From: Lewinellaceae bacterium
GTDB taxonomy: Bacteria; Bacteroidota; Bacteroidia; Chitinophagales; Saprospiraceae
Direction of reading: 5' to 3'
Length of the DNA stretch: 64,000 bases
Assembly (NCBI GenBank): GCA_024644235.1
Contig: JAHELJ010000003.1
Location: 124,001-188,000, forward strand
The notes under the pieces are model-generated. The model did no database searches, was not told the origin of the DNA, and was given only the letters and a program-made list of their open reading frames with translations. The stretch's first letter is position 1, and every line of letters begins with the position of its first letter. Both the position numbers and the translations under genes were made by a program. Shown one piece after another: positions 63,732 to 64,000 of the stretch.

Positions 63732-64000
63732 ATGAAGAAGCGCACTTTTCTTAAAACTACCGGAGTAGTTTTATCCGGAAGTATGATGACACCAATCATC
63801 TCCTGTCAAAACAAAGGAGAGCAAGCTGCAGTCGACCCGGAACCATTGCGAAACTGGGCCGGCAATCTCGAATACTCCACCAACAATTTCGCACTACCAG
63901 AAAATGCCGACCAGATTGCAAAAGAGATTAGCAGTGCCGACAAACTCAAGATCCTGGGGACCAGGCATTCTTTTAACAAGGTCGCTGACAGTGAGCACAA
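63732..64000 (+). CDS. FAD-linked alditol-oxidase-like protein, partial
   Basis: Only the first 89 codons are in the window; the gene runs off the right edge. The N-terminus MKKRTFLKTTGVVLSGSMM resembles a Tat/lipoprotein signal (Cys26 in PIISCQN). The segments LRNWAGNLEYS and KILGTRHSFNKVAD match the start of the FAD-binding domain of alditol/xylitol and aldonolactone oxidases. A promoter-like TATTTTTT (63705) lies upstream of the ATG. The minus-strand open frame over 63806-64000 is a shadow. Confidence 0.75.
   Translation, partial: MKKRTFLKTTGVVLSGSMMTPIISCQNKGEQAAVDPEPLRNWAGNLEYSTNNFALPENADQIAKEISSADKLKILGTRHSFNKVADSEH

Overview
The window comes from a member of the Bacteroidota, probably Saprospiraceae-like. 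This is an inference from: promoter-like boxes of the Bacteroidota type (TTTG, about 19 bases, TAnnTTTG); RND/TolC export, sulfatases and GH43-type glycan genes; a sphingosine-phosphate-lyase-like PLP enzyme; a valine/leucine-type amino-acid dehydrogenase; and mid-range GC content. No rRNA, tRNA, CRISPR array, transposase or phage gene was seen. Two genes run off the window ends: an outer-membrane protein at 1-1298 (minus strand) and an FAD-linked oxidase at 63732-64000 (plus strand).

Layout. 0-10.6 kb: outer-membrane barrel (partial), TPR lipoprotein, a two-component pair (TPR histidine kinase plus NarL-type regulator), then a probable three-gene unit (BamA/D15-like surface protein, UMF1-type MFS transporter, sphingosine-phosphate-lyase-like enzyme). 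10.6-16.5 kb: intergenic DNA rich in 7-bp-periodic repeats around a YadA-head-like secreted protein and a long acetyl-CoA hydrolase/transferase. 16.4-21.9 kb: a minus-strand operon of SGNH esterase, PIG-L deacetylase and two lipoprotein sulfatases, trailed by the tail of a second, broken PIG-L gene. 22-30.4 kb: large repeat surface protein, then an RND tripartite efflux operon. 30.5-35.3 kb: homogentisate pathway (HPPD, homogentisate dioxygenase, fumarylacetoacetase, flavin reductase). 35.4-40.2 kb: DMT transporter, amino-acid dehydrogenase, phosphofructokinase, secreted cyclase-family hydrolase, small membrane protein. 40.3-47.7 kb: complete coxMSLDEFG cluster with the form I CO dehydrogenase active-site signature AYRCSFR. 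48-64 kb: Kelch lipoprotein, ASCH-wHTH protein, fatty-acid desaturase, GH43 plus Gfo/Idh pair, SGNH hydrolase, GNATs, a DUF3095 protein paired with a class III cyclase, and an ECF sigma factor with a membrane partner.

How the genes fit together. The cox cluster suggests aerobic CO oxidation as an energy supplement. The homogentisate genes and amino-acid dehydrogenase point to amino-acid catabolism. The sulfatase/PIG-L/SGNH operon and the GH43/Gfo-Idh pair point to use of decorated polysaccharides. The most unexplained signal is a family of degenerate heptamer tracts (core CNNTNAC / GTNANNG). They sit at transcription-unit borders in at least nine places, never between the closely spaced genes of an operon, and lie next to a 152-bp tandem duplication, a gene remnant and a surface protein that looks cut short.
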